DNA of 64,000 nucleotides from Salipaludibacillus neizhouensis (GTDB lineage Bacteria; Bacillota; Bacilli; Bacillales; Salisediminibacteriaceae). The stretch spans positions 593,187 to 657,186 of the forward strand of contig NZ_KZ614147.1 of assembly GCF_002886185.1 (NCBI RefSeq), read 5' to 3'. The position numbers and the translations under genes were made by a program. The notes under the pieces were generated by a model that had not been told where the DNA came from, did no database searches, and worked only from the letters and a program-made list of their open reading frames with translations. Shown piece by piece: positions 45,002 through 54,325 of this stretch. How positions within the stretch are numbered: position 1 is the first letter of the stretch; each line of letters begins with the position of its first letter.

Positions 45002-46378
45002 TTAAAAAATAATATGAGCAATGACCGTGATTATTGGTAAGGAAATGATGGTTCTTTCTAAGAATATTATAAATAAATCTTTTAAATTGATTGGTATCTT
45101 TGAGCCGAGAAGCACGCCGCCGACCTCGGACAAATAGATGAGCTGTGTCACGGAAACGCAGGCAATAATGAATCTCGTCATTTCACTTTCGATATCAGTT
45201 GCAAAGATCGCAGGGAGGAACATATCTGCGAATCCGACAATGAGCGTCTCCGAAGCAGCTTGAGCTTCAGGAATTTGCATTAGCTCGAGAATTGGTACAA
45301 ACGGTGTTCCGAGCCATGTGAACACGGGAGTAAATTCAGCAATAATGACAGCGATCGTTCCGAATGCCATGACGACAGGTGCAACACCTAACCACATATC
45401 AAGAATATTCTTTATACCGTCCTGAAGAAACTTACCCGGGCCTGCGTTTTGATCCGCTCGTTTTTTTGCATTCGCAAAACCATAGCGGATGGAAGGGAAG
45501 CTTTTCTTTTTATATTCTTCAGGAAGTGATTCGTCTAACTGGTTTGATTGACCATTTGCATAGGTTTGTGGCTTCCGTGATAGTGGTGGAATTCTTGGCA
45601 TGATTAGTGCAGTGACAATTCCAGCAAAAATGACCGTTAAATAAAACGGAATAAACATATGCTCTAAACGAACTTGTTCAATTACAGCTAATGAGAACGT
45701 GATGGAAACAACGGAAAAGGTTGTACCTATAATCGCAGCTTCACGTTTAGAATAAAATCCTTCTTCGTACTGTTTGTTCGTTAATATAACACCTATCGTT
45801 CCATCTCCAAGCCAGGAGGTCAGGGAATCAATAGAGGAGCGACCCGGCAATGTGAATAAAGGTCGCATAATTTTTTGCAGCAAAGTTCCGAAAAACTCTA
45901 ATAGACCGAAGTTTAATAGAAGTGGGAGGAAAAGTCCTGCAAAGAAAAAGATGGTGAATAATAACGGAAGAAGATCACGTAATAACAATCCGCCGGTAAC
46001 ATCGGAATAGATAAATTCCGGTCCAATTTGGAACAGTGTCATGGTCGCAAAGATACTCGCGAGAAACCTGACAATAACCCAAAAATGAGACACATCAAAT
46101 AAGTTCTTGAAGAAAGATCGGCTATCTAAAAAATGCGGTCGAAATCCTTTATGAATAATAGAACCTATAAAACTGATTAAGATAATTGCAGTGATAATTG
46201 CAGGCAGAAAATTGACTAATGCCGATTCCAATGCGCCTGCCAATAGAGCGATTGGAATTGTGATCCCCTCATCTACTGGGATTGGAGCCATAAAAAGACC
46301 GATACCAATAATGGAAGGAATGATGAATTTCCAAGCGGCATAGGAAGAGTGTTGTTGTGATGGGTGTTTCTCTGTCAT
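45002..46378 (-). CDS. YjiH-family membrane protein with nucleoside-recognition (Gate) domains
   Basis: A 458-residue polytopic membrane protein with about 9-10 helices. Two Gate/nucleoside-recognition regions are evident, one around LPLLFTIFFFAGLFLPLLLNFG and one near the C-terminus (ETLIVGFADMFLPAIFA). GRSSIDSLTSWLGDGTIGVILTNKQYEEGFYSKREAAIIGTTF is also typical of YjiH/YjiG proteins, which probably transport a small substrate, never clearly identified. The ATG at 46378 follows GAGGCGATG; TTG at 46393 is inside the ribosome site. Monocistronic. Confidence 0.85.
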   Translation of the reverse strand: MTEKHPSQQHSSYAAWKFIIPSIIGIGLFMAPIPVDEGITIPIALLAGALESALVNFLPAIITAIILISFIGSIIHKGFRPHFLDSRSFFKNLFDVSHFWVIVRFLASIFATMTLFQIGPEFIYSDVTGGLLLRDLLPLLFTIFFFAGLFLPLLLNFGLLEFFGTLLQKIMRPLFTLPGRSSIDSLTSWLGDGTIGVILTNKQYEEGFYSKREAAIIGTTFSVVSITFSLAVIEQVRLEHMFIPFYLTVIFAGIVTALIMPRIPPLSRKPQTYANGQSNQLDESLPEEYKKKSFPSIRYGFANAKKRADQNAGPGKFLQDGIKNILDMWLGVAPVVMAFGTIAVIIAEFTPVFTWLGTPFVPILELMQIPEAQAASETLIVGFADMFLPAIFATDIESEMTRFIIACVSVTQLIYLSEVGGVLLGSKIPINLKDLFIIFLERTIISLPIITVIAHIIF

Positions 46379-46679
46379 GTTACATCGCCTCAATACTTAA
46401 GTAATTAGTAGAACGGTGAATAAATAACCGTCTCCTCTAATTAAAATACAGCATTTTGAGTCGAATAACAACTGAATGTTGTTAAAGAATTGAAATATTA
46501 AAAGGAGGGTGGGAATGTGTGGAAATTTATTTGGAAGTGGTTTCCTTTCTCTATATCTCTGTAAGGATAAGAAAGGCTTCTTAAAAGATGCTTAGGCATT
46601 AATCTTTCATGAAAAAGGGGCACTGAAAAGTTTAAAACCAACTTTTCAGTGCCCCTCAACAAATCTGGGAGCCTTTTAC
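46379..46679. other. Intergenic region between YjiH-type gene and the AGCS symporter gene
   Basis: About 300 bases. It holds the symporter terminator (46612-46656) and presumably the YjiH promoter. A GGAGGGTGGG-GTG string near 46504 heads only a short frame. Nothing else recognised. Confidence 0.4.
46612..46656 (-). terminator. Terminator of the AGCS symporter gene
   Basis: GGGGCACTGAAAAGTT (46617-46632) pairs with AACTTTTCAGTGCCCC (46640-46655); on the minus strand five T follow. Confidence 0.92.
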
Positions 46680-48044
46680 TTAGCTTCCAGAAGAAAGCTT
46701 TCTTTGTTTTTCCTCTCGTGCTACTTTCAAGAATTTATTCGTTTCGGATACAACAACACCTGATAGACCAATAAGTCCAATTAAGTTCGGAATTGCCATA
46801 AGTCCGTTCATGACATCGGCAATACCCCAAACGAGGTCTAGTTGAGCTACTGCACCTACGAATATTGCAAGAACAAAAGCAATACGATAGTACTTAATGA
46901 AATCATCACTAAACAGATAGCTGAAACATTTCTCTCCGTAATAAGACCAACCAAGGATCGTGGAGAATGCGAAGAATGTTAACCCGATCGCAACAATAAT
47001 ACCACCGATAGGTCCTAGGAAGAACTCAAAGGTAGCCGAGGTAAGCGCAGCTCCCTCAATACCATCCAAGTACATGTTCCCCATAACAATCGTAATTCCT
47101 GTGATCGAACAAACAATAATTGTATCAATAAATACTTGTGTCATCGAAACGAGCGCTTGTCGGCCAGGATAGTCTGTTCTAGCAGCAGCAGCTGCAATTG
47201 GTGCAGAACCAAGACCAGCTTCGTTTGAGAAGACACCACGAGCGACACCCCAACGGATGACGGCTCCGATAGCACCACCAGCGACGGCTTGACCTGTAAA
47301 AGCATCAGAAAAAATGAGGCCAACAGCTGAAGGAACGAGGTCCCAGTTAAGAATCATAATAATAAGACCTGCTATTACATAAAATAAGGCCATTGCTGGA
47401 ACGACATACGCAGTAACTCTACCTATTGCTTTAATTCCTCCAAGTATTACGAATGCCGATAAAACTGTAAGAATAATTCCTGTAATCCACGGATTGATGT
47501 TAAATGTTTCGGACAATGCCCCTGAGACGGAATTGGATTGAACCATGTTTCCAATTCCAAAAGCTGCAACCGCACCAAAAATAGCAAAGATAACGGCTAA
47601 CCATTTTAATTTAAGTCCTTTTTCAATGTAGTACATCGGTCCGCCGGAATACTCTCCGTGCTTGTTTTTTACACGATATTTCACAGCAAGAATGGCTTCA
47701 GCATACTTTGTTGCCATTCCCAAAAGTGCGGAAATCCACATCCAAAAGACTGCACCAGGTCCACCCAATACAACTGCGGTAGCAACACCAGCAATGTTTC
47801 CTGTTCCGATGGTTGCGGCTAAAGCGGTTGTGAGTGCCTGATAGTGAGAGATATCTCCTTCAGATTTTTCATCCTTCTTTTCTGGACTGAAGGCGAGCTT
47901 TAGCGCATACGGTAAAGTCCGAAATTGTAAAAAACCGAGCCGGAGTGTTAAATAGAGCCCTGTACCTACAATTAAAATAAGTGTGGGGACGCCCCAAACA
48001 ATATTACTAATTGCTCCTATTGTTTCTGTTAACCAATCCTGCAA
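46680..48044 (-). CDS. alsT: Sodium:alanine (AGCS-family) amino-acid symporter
   Basis: A 454-residue AGCS transporter with about 11 membrane helices importing alanine or glycine (some paralogues glutamine) with sodium. Signatures: TALAATIGTGNIAGVATAVVLGGPGAVFWMW, EYSGGPMYYIEKGL, VARGVFSNEAGLGSAPIAAAAA and a Trp-rich YGEKCFSYLF segment. The start is TTG at 48044, nine bases from AAAGGGGG. Monocistronic, with a terminator. The gene symbol is used in the family sense; the exact substrate is not determinable. Confidence 0.92.
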   Translation of the reverse strand: MQDWLTETIGAISNIVWGVPTLILIVGTGLYLTLRLGFLQFRTLPYALKLAFSPEKKDEKSEGDISHYQALTTALAATIGTGNIAGVATAVVLGGPGAVFWMWISALLGMATKYAEAILAVKYRVKNKHGEYSGGPMYYIEKGLKLKWLAVIFAIFGAVAAFGIGNMVQSNSVSGALSETFNINPWITGIILTVLSAFVILGGIKAIGRVTAYVVPAMALFYVIAGLIIMILNWDLVPSAVGLIFSDAFTGQAVAGGAIGAVIRWGVARGVFSNEAGLGSAPIAAAAARTDYPGRQALVSMTQVFIDTIIVCSITGITIVMGNMYLDGIEGAALTSATFEFFLGPIGGIIVAIGLTFFAFSTILGWSYYGEKCFSYLFSDDFIKYYRIAFVLAIFVGAVAQLDLVWGIADVMNGLMAIPNLIGLIGLSGVVVSETNKFLKVAREEKQRKLSSGS

Positions 48045-48371
48045 ATGAATACCCCCTTTTGTTTTCTAAAGACATGCTTCGGTATTAACCAGGAAGGCTA
48101 GTCTTAAACCCATTATATTCAAAAAAAGACATAAAAAGAAACAAATTTTTTAGACTATTATGATAACTATTGAAGAAAAAACGAAGCATGCGGCTAAATC
48201 GTCAGATTCAAAGTGATAGAAACCGCCATATATCAACATTAGTTTGTCAGAAAATATCTAATAGAGGTGAAAAGAAAAAAATCTAACTCAGAAAATTTCC
48301 GAGTTAGATTTTCTTACAAAATTCTACTTTAGGAATTTTCAAATTTAAACGAAAGATTAGGAAATTTCTTG
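48045..48371. other. Intergenic region between the symporter and the M29 aminopeptidase gene
   Basis: About 330 bases. Contains the aminopeptidase terminator (48278-48312) and the AAAGGGGG ribosome site of the symporter. No riboswitch of the glycine type is visible. Confidence 0.45.
48278..48312 (-). terminator. Terminator of the M29 aminopeptidase gene
   Basis: AAAATCTAACTC (48278-48289) pairs with GAGTTAGATTTT (48301-48312); T-rich on the minus strand. Confidence 0.88.
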
Positions 48372-49610
48372 TTATATTGTCCATTCGCCTTTGCGGAAAA
48401 CCGGTTCAGTCGTTCCATCTGCTGATTCACCGTCAATATCCATGTCGTCGGAACCGACCATGAAATCAACGTGTGTAATGCTTGTATTTAACCCAGCGTT
48501 TTTCAGTTCCTCGCTCGTCATTTGTGCACCGTCTTTCAAACACGTGGAATACGCACTTCCGAACGCAATGTGGTTCGAGGCATTCTCGTCATATAATGTA
48601 TTATAGAAAAGAATACCTGATTGGGAGATAGGGGAGCTGTGCGGGACAAGAGCTACTTCACCTAATCGTGATGCTCCCTCATCAGTATCCAGTAAATGTT
48701 TGAGTGTTTCTTCGCCTTCTTCTGCTGAAAAATCAACGACCTTACCGTCTTTAAATGTAAGTGTAAAGTTATCGATCACATTTCCGCCGAAATTCAAAGG
48801 TTTTGTATTTTTAATCGTACCATGAACCCCGTCTCTTTTCGGAGCAGTAAAGACTTCTTCTGTTGGCATATTAGCAACAAAGTGAACCCCGTCTTGACTA
48901 GGACCTCCGCCACCTAACCAAATATGGTTTTCAGGTAGTTCAATAGTTAAATCTGTTCCCGGTGCTTTATAATGAAGTTTTTTATAATTTTTCTCGTTTA
49001 AAAATATGGCCCGATCCTGTAATGTTTTATCATGTTTTTTCCATTCGGCAACAGGATCAGCTGTGTTTATACGTACCGTCTCAAATATTGCTTCCCAAAG
49101 CTTTGGTACCTGTTCTTCTTCAGGTGTATCCGGGAAGACTTTTGCTGCCCACGGTTTAGAGGGGGCGGAGACAACGAGCCAGCTGACTTTATCAGATTGT
49201 ATGTAGCTCCGGAACGTGTTCATTGCTTGGCCTGAAGCTTTGTTTGCAGCTGCGATTTTTTCGCCATCTACTCCTTTTAATAAATCCGGATCAGTTGATT
49301 TAATGGTCATGAAAGCTGCACCATTCTCGGCCATTTCCTCAAATCCTTTAGCTTTCCATACAGGAAATTCTTTGAAAGCTTCAAATGGAGCGAGGTCATA
49401 GCGAAGTCGAGCAAGATCATCATCGTTCCATTCAACATGAACGTGCTTTGCACCGGCTTCATAGGCTTTTTTAGCAACTAGACGAACAAATTCTGCACCT
49501 CCTACTGGTCCGTTTATGACCAATGTTTGACCTTCTTGAATATTTACCCCAACTTTAACAGTTAGTTCGGCGTATTTTTCTAATTTTTCATCGAAATTTT
49601 GTGTTGTCAT
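48372..49610 (-). CDS. M29-family metallo-aminopeptidase (AmpS/PepS-like)
   Basis: A 412-residue cytosolic aminopeptidase of the M29 (thermophilic aminopeptidase) family, usual length about 410. Expected metal and catalytic positions are seen in SAEEGEETL, GEVALVPHSSPI, FYNTLYDENASNHIAFG and HVDFMVGSDDMDIDG. These enzymes remove N-terminal residues from peptides using two divalent metals (cobalt or zinc). The ATG at 49610 has GGAAGATGACG upstream. It stands alone between symporter and LtaS genes. Confidence 0.93.
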   Translation of the reverse strand: MTTQNFDEKLEKYAELTVKVGVNIQEGQTLVINGPVGGAEFVRLVAKKAYEAGAKHVHVEWNDDDLARLRYDLAPFEAFKEFPVWKAKGFEEMAENGAAFMTIKSTDPDLLKGVDGEKIAAANKASGQAMNTFRSYIQSDKVSWLVVSAPSKPWAAKVFPDTPEEEQVPKLWEAIFETVRINTADPVAEWKKHDKTLQDRAIFLNEKNYKKLHYKAPGTDLTIELPENHIWLGGGGPSQDGVHFVANMPTEEVFTAPKRDGVHGTIKNTKPLNFGGNVIDNFTLTFKDGKVVDFSAEEGEETLKHLLDTDEGASRLGEVALVPHSSPISQSGILFYNTLYDENASNHIAFGSAYSTCLKDGAQMTSEELKNAGLNTSITHVDFMVGSDDMDIDGESADGTTEPVFRKGEWTI

Positions 49611-49891
49611 ATCGTCATCTTCCTTTCTTTCTTTCGTATCACGAATAGTTTAACAGCTTTGAGAATAGATTGAAACTTAGAGATCCGAAATAAAATGATT
49701 TGAAAAACAAGGTGTTATTGTCCGAAAAGAAGGGTATATAAAGGGAAGCATTTAATTCTCTAAAACCTTGTAAGATCGTTCATTATTATTGAGTAAGGAG
49801 CCGTATTGCCATATAATAGTAATATCTATATCCAGTTATATGGAATTACTTATTTATTTATACTAATGAAAATGTGAGAGGATTGGCAAAC

Positions 49892-51745
49892 ATGATTAAT
49901 TTTTATCAACAACATAAATTCATGTGGTTTTGCCTTGGGATCCTCTGGCTAAAAACATTTGTTGTTTCAAGTCTTACTTTTGATTTGACGATAAATCAAT
50001 TTTTAGAAGCGCTTATTTTTGCAGTAAATCCCCTTGCATTTCTTCTAGTGGTATTTAGCCTTGGCTTACTTCTGAAGACGAGCCGCCAGAGGCCATATTA
50101 TTTTATCGTTAGTTTATTCCTGACGATTATTTTGTATTCCAACGCTGTTTATTACCGTGAATTTACCGATATTATTACACTTCCTATGCTCGTCATGAGT
50201 GGAAATGCAGGAGACTTAAGTACAAGTGTTTTGGAATTAGTAAATGGCTATGATATGTTATTTTTTCTTGATCTCGTTGTAATAGGAATATTTATGGTGA
50301 AAAAGCCAAACTTCTTACCTGTTAATAAGGCAATATTCAAAAAAAGCAAATCAAAATATGCGCTCATCGCTTTAGTGGTGGCGACGATTATTGCAGGCGG
50401 CCAATTGGACAGCACTAATAAAGAAACCGATACATTTAATCGAGACCAAATTATTAAAAATTTAGGTGTTTATAATTTCTATGTGTATGATGCCTATCTG
50501 CACTTAACGACGAATAGTCAAACAGCATTTGCTGATCGTGATGACTGGGACTTGATTGAAGACCATTTAGATAAGTATCATGTTGAACCTAATGCGGAGT
50601 TATCTGGTGTAGCCGAAGGTATGAATGTGGTGATGGTATCGATGGAATCCGTGGAGAGCTTTGTGATTAATGAAACAATGGAGAATGGCGATGAAATAAC
50701 CCCATTTTTAAATGACCTCATCGAAGACAGCTTTTACTTTGAAAATATATATGACCAGAGTGGCCAAGGAAAAACATCAGATACAGAATTTATGATGAGT
50801 AACTCCATGTATCCCCTCGGAAGGGGCGCAGTTTTCCATACACACGCAGAAAATGAGTATGCACCTCTGCAACGTGGTCTGAATGACAAAGGTTATTTTA
50901 CAGCTTCCTATCATGCAAATGATGAGACCTTCTATAATCGAAATGTGATGTACCAAAACTTAGGATATGAACGCTACTATGATATTGACTCTTACGATGT
51001 GACAGAGGAAAACTCGGTGGGATGGGGCTTAAAAGACATTGATTTTATTGAACAGTCCATGAAATACTTAAAACAGGCACCACAACCATTTTTCGCTACA
51101 TTATTAACGCTGACAAATCATTTTCCTTATGAATTGGATCCTGAAGACCAATATATAGATCCTTTTGAATCAGAGAGTGACATTGTTAGCCGCTATTTTC
51201 CTACGGTCAGGTATACCGATGAAGCAATGCGTGTAATGTTTGAAGAAATGAAGGAAACGGGTCTTTACGAAAATACAATTTTCGTGATATATGGGGATCA
51301 TTACGGGATAGCCGAGAGTCATTATGAGGAATTGTCGGAATTTGTAGGATATGAAATAACAGATGATAAAGCACGGAAATTAGATCGAGTGCCAGTTATT
51401 ATTCACGTTCCAGGCTTAGAAGGCAAAACAATTGATACCGTTGGTGGACAAATTGATGTGATGCCAACGTTAGTAAATTTACTGGGGATATCCGAGGACG
51501 AGCATGTGATGTTTGGCAGGGATCTTCTGGCCGAAAAACGTGATGATTTCGTTGTCCAGCGAGATGGATCCGTCATCACAGATGAGATCATCTATACGAA
51601 GGATACTTGTTTTGATGCTGTGGACGGTTCAGTTCTGGCAATGGAAAGTTGCACCAGTGCTTATGATCGAGGGCAAAATGAACTTATTTATTCCGATAAA
51701 ATCATTTACGGAGACCTGATCCGATTTCATGAGAACTCTGAATAA
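49892..51745 (+). CDS. Lipoteichoic acid synthase-type sulfatase (LtaS family)
   Basis: A 617-residue membrane enzyme. About five helices in the first 180 residues are followed by an extracellular sulfatase-fold domain. The catalytic Thr is in SGQGKTSDTEF, and the metal ligands are the Glu in VSMESVESF, YGDHYGI and HADEFTF-like AYHANDETFYN. LtaS transfers glycerol phosphate from phosphatidylglycerol to lipoteichoic acid; Bacillus has several paralogues (LtaS, YfnI, YqgS, YvgJ), and which one this is cannot be said. The ATG at 49892 follows GAGAGGATTGG; a GTG at 49874 overlaps that site. A membrane protein of unknown function follows about 90 bases later. Confidence 0.93.
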   Translation: MINFYQQHKFMWFCLGILWLKTFVVSSLTFDLTINQFLEALIFAVNPLAFLLVVFSLGLLLKTSRQRPYYFIVSLFLTIILYSNAVYYREFTDIITLPMLVMSGNAGDLSTSVLELVNGYDMLFFLDLVVIGIFMVKKPNFLPVNKAIFKKSKSKYALIALVVATIIAGGQLDSTNKETDTFNRDQIIKNLGVYNFYVYDAYLHLTTNSQTAFADRDDWDLIEDHLDKYHVEPNAELSGVAEGMNVVMVSMESVESFVINETMENGDEITPFLNDLIEDSFYFENIYDQSGQGKTSDTEFMMSNSMYPLGRGAVFHTHAENEYAPLQRGLNDKGYFTASYHANDETFYNRNVMYQNLGYERYYDIDSYDVTEENSVGWGLKDIDFIEQSMKYLKQAPQPFFATLLTLTNHFPYELDPEDQYIDPFESESDIVSRYFPTVRYTDEAMRVMFEEMKETGLYENTIFVIYGDHYGIAESHYEELSEFVGYEITDDKARKLDRVPVIIHVPGLEGKTIDTVGGQIDVMPTLVNLLGISEDEHVMFGRDLLAEKRDDFVVQRDGSVITDEIIYTKDTCFDAVDGSVLAMESCTSAYDRGQNELIYSDKIIYGDLIRFHENSE

Positions 51746-51836
51746 TCTACTCATAATAAGCTAGGAAAATCATACTAATAACAACAGGAAGAAGGAGTGG
51801 GTGAATTCGACTATCAAAATGAAGGGGTGATTATAA

Positions 51837-52355
51837 ATGGTAAAGCATACAAGACCATTTGCAGGTAAATATACTCGTTATATTATGGCTTGGCTCTTCT
51901 TAGGACTGTTGGGTCCATTAGTATTATGGCCTGGCGATATGCTACTTACGACGATAAGCATTGTGTTAGCACTTTTATTCACGGTTGGATATGATTTAAT
52001 CGTGAGAGAAATTGTAAAGAGTAAAGCGAAAAGTATAGCGAAGGAAAATGCAGAATTAGTACTGGATGCGTTACGATATGGGAGAGATCAAAAAGGATTT
52101 CTGGTAGTTACGAAGACCTTTCTAATCTTTGTTCCTTTATTAAGCAACATTAAGACGGTAATTGACACAAATAAAATTGTGCGTCATGAATTTGATGGGC
52201 AAATATTAGAGTTAACGGTGAAGTTTCCTAATAAACATCGGATGTTCCAGTTCTATGTTTCTTCTCCGGTGAAAGTCGAAGCGTTACTTTTAAAGAAAAG
52301 TGGAAAATCACTTCCATATAAGTACGATAAGATGAAGAAAAATAACTCGTTATAA
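51837..52355 (+). CDS. Membrane protein of unknown function, two N-terminal helices
   Basis: A 172-residue protein that I do not recognise. Two membrane helices (about 14-34 and 36-58) are followed by a basic amphipathic stretch (residues 65-75) and a cytoplasmic domain of roughly 90 residues with alternating beta-like strands (FLVVTKTFLIFVPL, GQILELTVKF, HRMFQFYVSS). That layout resembles small bacterial PH-like/YcxB-like domains but the match is weak. AATGAAGGGGTGATT lies upstream of ATG. It follows the LtaS gene and may share its transcript; a long terminator follows. Confidence 0.75.
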   Translation: MVKHTRPFAGKYTRYIMAWLFLGLLGPLVLWPGDMLLTTISIVLALLFTVGYDLIVREIVKSKAKSIAKENAELVLDALRYGRDQKGFLVVTKTFLIFVPLLSNIKTVIDTNKIVRHEFDGQILELTVKFPNKHRMFQFYVSSPVKVEALLLKKSGKSLPYKYDKMKKNNSL

Positions 52356-52361
52356 TGAGAG

Positions 52362-52408
52362 AGGGTGTCATAGAAGGTTTTCTTGACCTTTTATGACACC
52401 CTTTTTTT
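52362..52408 (+). terminator. Terminator after the two-helix membrane protein gene
   Basis: GGGTGTCATAGAAGGT pairs with ACCTTTTATGACACCC (52386-52401), followed by seven T. Confidence 0.92.
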
Positions 52409-52454
52409 ATAAGGTAATTTTATAAAATTACCGTTTTTCAGAAAATGTTTTTTT

Positions 52455-52545
52455 CGTCGAACGGAGAGGCTCGTAGATCATCCACGGAAAGGGGAGCGGT
52501 AATTCTGCCAAACAACTTTCCGTGATAATATAGCAACAAAATAGA
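52455..52545. repeat. Dispersed intergenic repeat, family B, copy 2
   Basis: GGAGAGGCTCGTAGATCATCC, ACGGAAAGGGGAGCGGTAATTC-like core, CCAAACAAC and AGCAACAAAAT match the copies at 44063 and 53522. It sits between the terminator at 52408 and the end of bshB2. Confidence 0.7.
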
Positions 52546-52581
52546 AAAAAAGACACTAAGTTTTATTAAAGACTACAATGC

Positions 52582-53253
52582 TTAATTGTCTTCGTTGATT
52601 GGGTACGTCCAAAAATACTCACTGTTTAATCGTTGTTTTATCGTTTCGTCCTCTGAAGAAAATTGCTCTTTCATTGCATCCACTACTCCTGCCGTTTGAG
52701 ATCGGTGAGCGTCGATTACTTTCATTTTTTGCTCCAGGTAGGCAGAGATATCCAAGCGAACATCAGGCGCGCCAATCACTTCCTCGGAACCTTCTGAAAA
52801 GGCGATTGCATGGACGGTTGGTCGTTCCTCTTTAGAGAGTCTTCGAATGGCTTGAATGACTGCAGCTCCGGTAGCATCGTGATCGGGGTGAACAGCATAA
52901 CCTGGGTAAAAAGTAATGACAAGGGAAGGATCGACATCTTTGATGATATCAAACAGTCTGTTTTCCAGAGCAATTTGATCAGCAAATTCCACGGTTTTAT
53001 CACGCATACCGAGTCTTCGCAAATCTGTTACACCAAGAAGGCGACAAGCCTCATCCAATTCCTTTTTTCGTATTTCGGGTAATGTTTCTCTATTTGCAAT
53101 TAGCGGTCGCCCCATATTTCTGCCCATTTCACCAAGGGTTAAACACACATAAGTAACAGGTGTCCCCGCTTTGGTGTGGGAGATAATAGTTCCGGCTACT
53201 CCAAATGCTTCGTCATCAGGGTGTGGAAAGATTACAAGAACATGATTTTCCAT
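52582..53253 (-). CDS. bshB2: Bacillithiol biosynthesis deacetylase BshB2 (PIG-L family)
   Basis: A 223-residue LmbE/PIG-L-type zinc deacetylase that converts GlcNAc-malate to GlcN-malate in bacillithiol synthesis and may also act on bacillithiol conjugates. The zinc and catalytic motif is FPHPDDEAFG near the start, with a further His in YAVHPDHDATG. The ATG at 53253 follows AAAGGAGTG; a longer upstream frame runs into repeat DNA and is spurious. In B. subtilis yojG (bshB2) sits directly beside yojF. Here the two are still in order on the minus strand but about 450 bases of repeats lie between them. Confidence 0.92.
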   Translation of the reverse strand: MENHVLVIFPHPDDEAFGVAGTIISHTKAGTPVTYVCLTLGEMGRNMGRPLIANRETLPEIRKKELDEACRLLGVTDLRRLGMRDKTVEFADQIALENRLFDIIKDVDPSLVITFYPGYAVHPDHDATGAAVIQAIRRLSKEERPTVHAIAFSEGSEEVIGAPDVRLDISAYLEQKMKVIDAHRSQTAGVVDAMKEQFSSEDETIKQRLNSEYFWTYPINEDN

Positions 53254-53340
53254 GGGTGACACTCCTTTTAAAATAATATTATCTATTTGTTTGCTGGTTG
53301 CAACTAAGACGATCATTGTATTTTTAACAAACTGTTGTTT

Positions 53341-53500
53341 TCTATCGTACAGAGAGGCTCGAATCGGCTCTAGGCGGACGCTTTCCGCGGGCAATGCTTC
53401 AGCCTCCTCGGGAAAGTTGGTCCCTGCGGGGGTCTTCAGCTATTGCTTTCCCGCAGGAGTCGCCGCCTTCGCTACTTCGATCTTTTTAGAAACAATAACA
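53341..53500. repeat. Widespread Bacillaceae palindromic element between yojF and bshB2
   Basis: AGGCGGACGCTTTCCGCGGG, a GCCTCCTCGGG segment, CCCTGCGGGGGTC and CCCGCAGGAGTCGCCGCC followed by TTCGCTAC form a pattern I recognise as a very common intergenic element in Bacillaceae. It can fold extensively. It is richer in G+C than the surrounding DNA. A short open frame through it on the plus strand is an artefact. Confidence 0.8.
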
Positions 53501-53521
53501 GTTATGTAAACTGCTTTTACA

Positions 53522-53700
53522 ACAATTTGTTTGGAAGAATCCGCGAGCCTCCTGTGGAAGAATGATCCAAGCGAGACCCCGCAGAGCGTTTGTTAGCTCG
53601 AGGAGGCTCGCGGATCATCCACGGAAAGTGAGCGGTAATTCTTCCAAACAACCTTCGATGATAACAAGACAACTAATTAAATAAAAAAGACTGCAATGCA
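53522..53700. repeat. Dispersed intergenic repeat, family B, copy 3 (long hairpin form)
   Basis: Outer arms TTGTTTGGAAGAAT (53527-53540) and ATTCTTCCAAACAA (53638-53651), and inner arms CCGCGAGCCTCCT (53541-53553) and AGGAGGCTCGCGG (53601-53613), are perfect inverted repeats. The downstream part matches copies 1 and 2. The end (AAAAAGACTGC, TTATTCTTA) resembles the tail of family A and may terminate yojF. Confidence 0.8.
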
Positions 53701-53707
53701 GTTATTC

Positions 53708-54058
53708 TTATTTTGGAAATGGTGTTTCACTTAATTCTAAAGCTATTGCTAATTTCCCCTCTGAATCATGCCCGGCAAAAAGCAGTCGGTTTTCATCATC
53801 AATTACCCAATCAGTTAACCCTTCTGAGTAAACCCAACCTTGTTCGAGTTCCAAACCAATACGATAAGGACCATTTCCCGATATTTTCGCTTGTGTAAAT
53901 GTTAATTCAACGTTACGAATAAAAGCTCCTGCTGAAAAAAAGTTTTGATCACGATGAGAAGCATAAGCACCATTTGTCGTTTCAAGGTGAATATACAAGT
54001 TTTTTCCTATTAGTTTTGATAAATTGTTTTGGACGAGCTGTGGATCAATTGGTTTCAT
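53708..54058 (-). CDS. yojF: YojF-family protein (DUF1806)
   Basis: A 116-residue protein of the DUF1806/YojF family, encoded next to bacillithiol deacetylase in Bacillus. It begins MKPIDPQLVQNNLSKLIGK and ends in a beta-rich region with RIGLELEQGWVYSEGLTDW and LLFAGHDSEGKLAIALELS. No catalytic motif is recognised and its biochemical role is not established to my knowledge. The ATG at 54058 gives the family N-terminus; upstream AAAGGGG is somewhat far. Separation from bshB2 by repeats suggests the two may no longer be translated from one short transcript. Confidence 0.85.
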   Translation of the reverse strand: MKPIDPQLVQNNLSKLIGKNLYIHLETTNGAYASHRDQNFFSAGAFIRNVELTFTQAKISGNGPYRIGLELEQGWVYSEGLTDWVIDDENRLLFAGHDSEGKLAIALELSETPFPK

Positions 54059-54325
54059 CTTTATGTTCAACCCCTTTATTAGCATTAGTTAGATCTTTTA
54101 TAATGTTCAGTATTACGAATGATAGAAGTGGAGAATTTGTTTCGTTATCTTGAATTTTGTTCATTTCCTACTATCCTTTAACGTCACTATTCCCATTGTA
54201 TCAGCTATGACGGTGGATGCAAAAGATCACTCTTACCCGACGAAAATAAGTCTTGCTATATTAAGATAGGTAATCCATAATATAAAAAGTAGTCATAAAG
54301 TAATGTGAAAATAGGGGTGTATTTC

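Noticed and set aside
53252-53509. 85-codon plus-strand frame between bshB2 and yojF
   Set aside because: It runs through the palindromic Bacillaceae repeat; the protein is repeat-derived and it starts opposite the bshB2 start.
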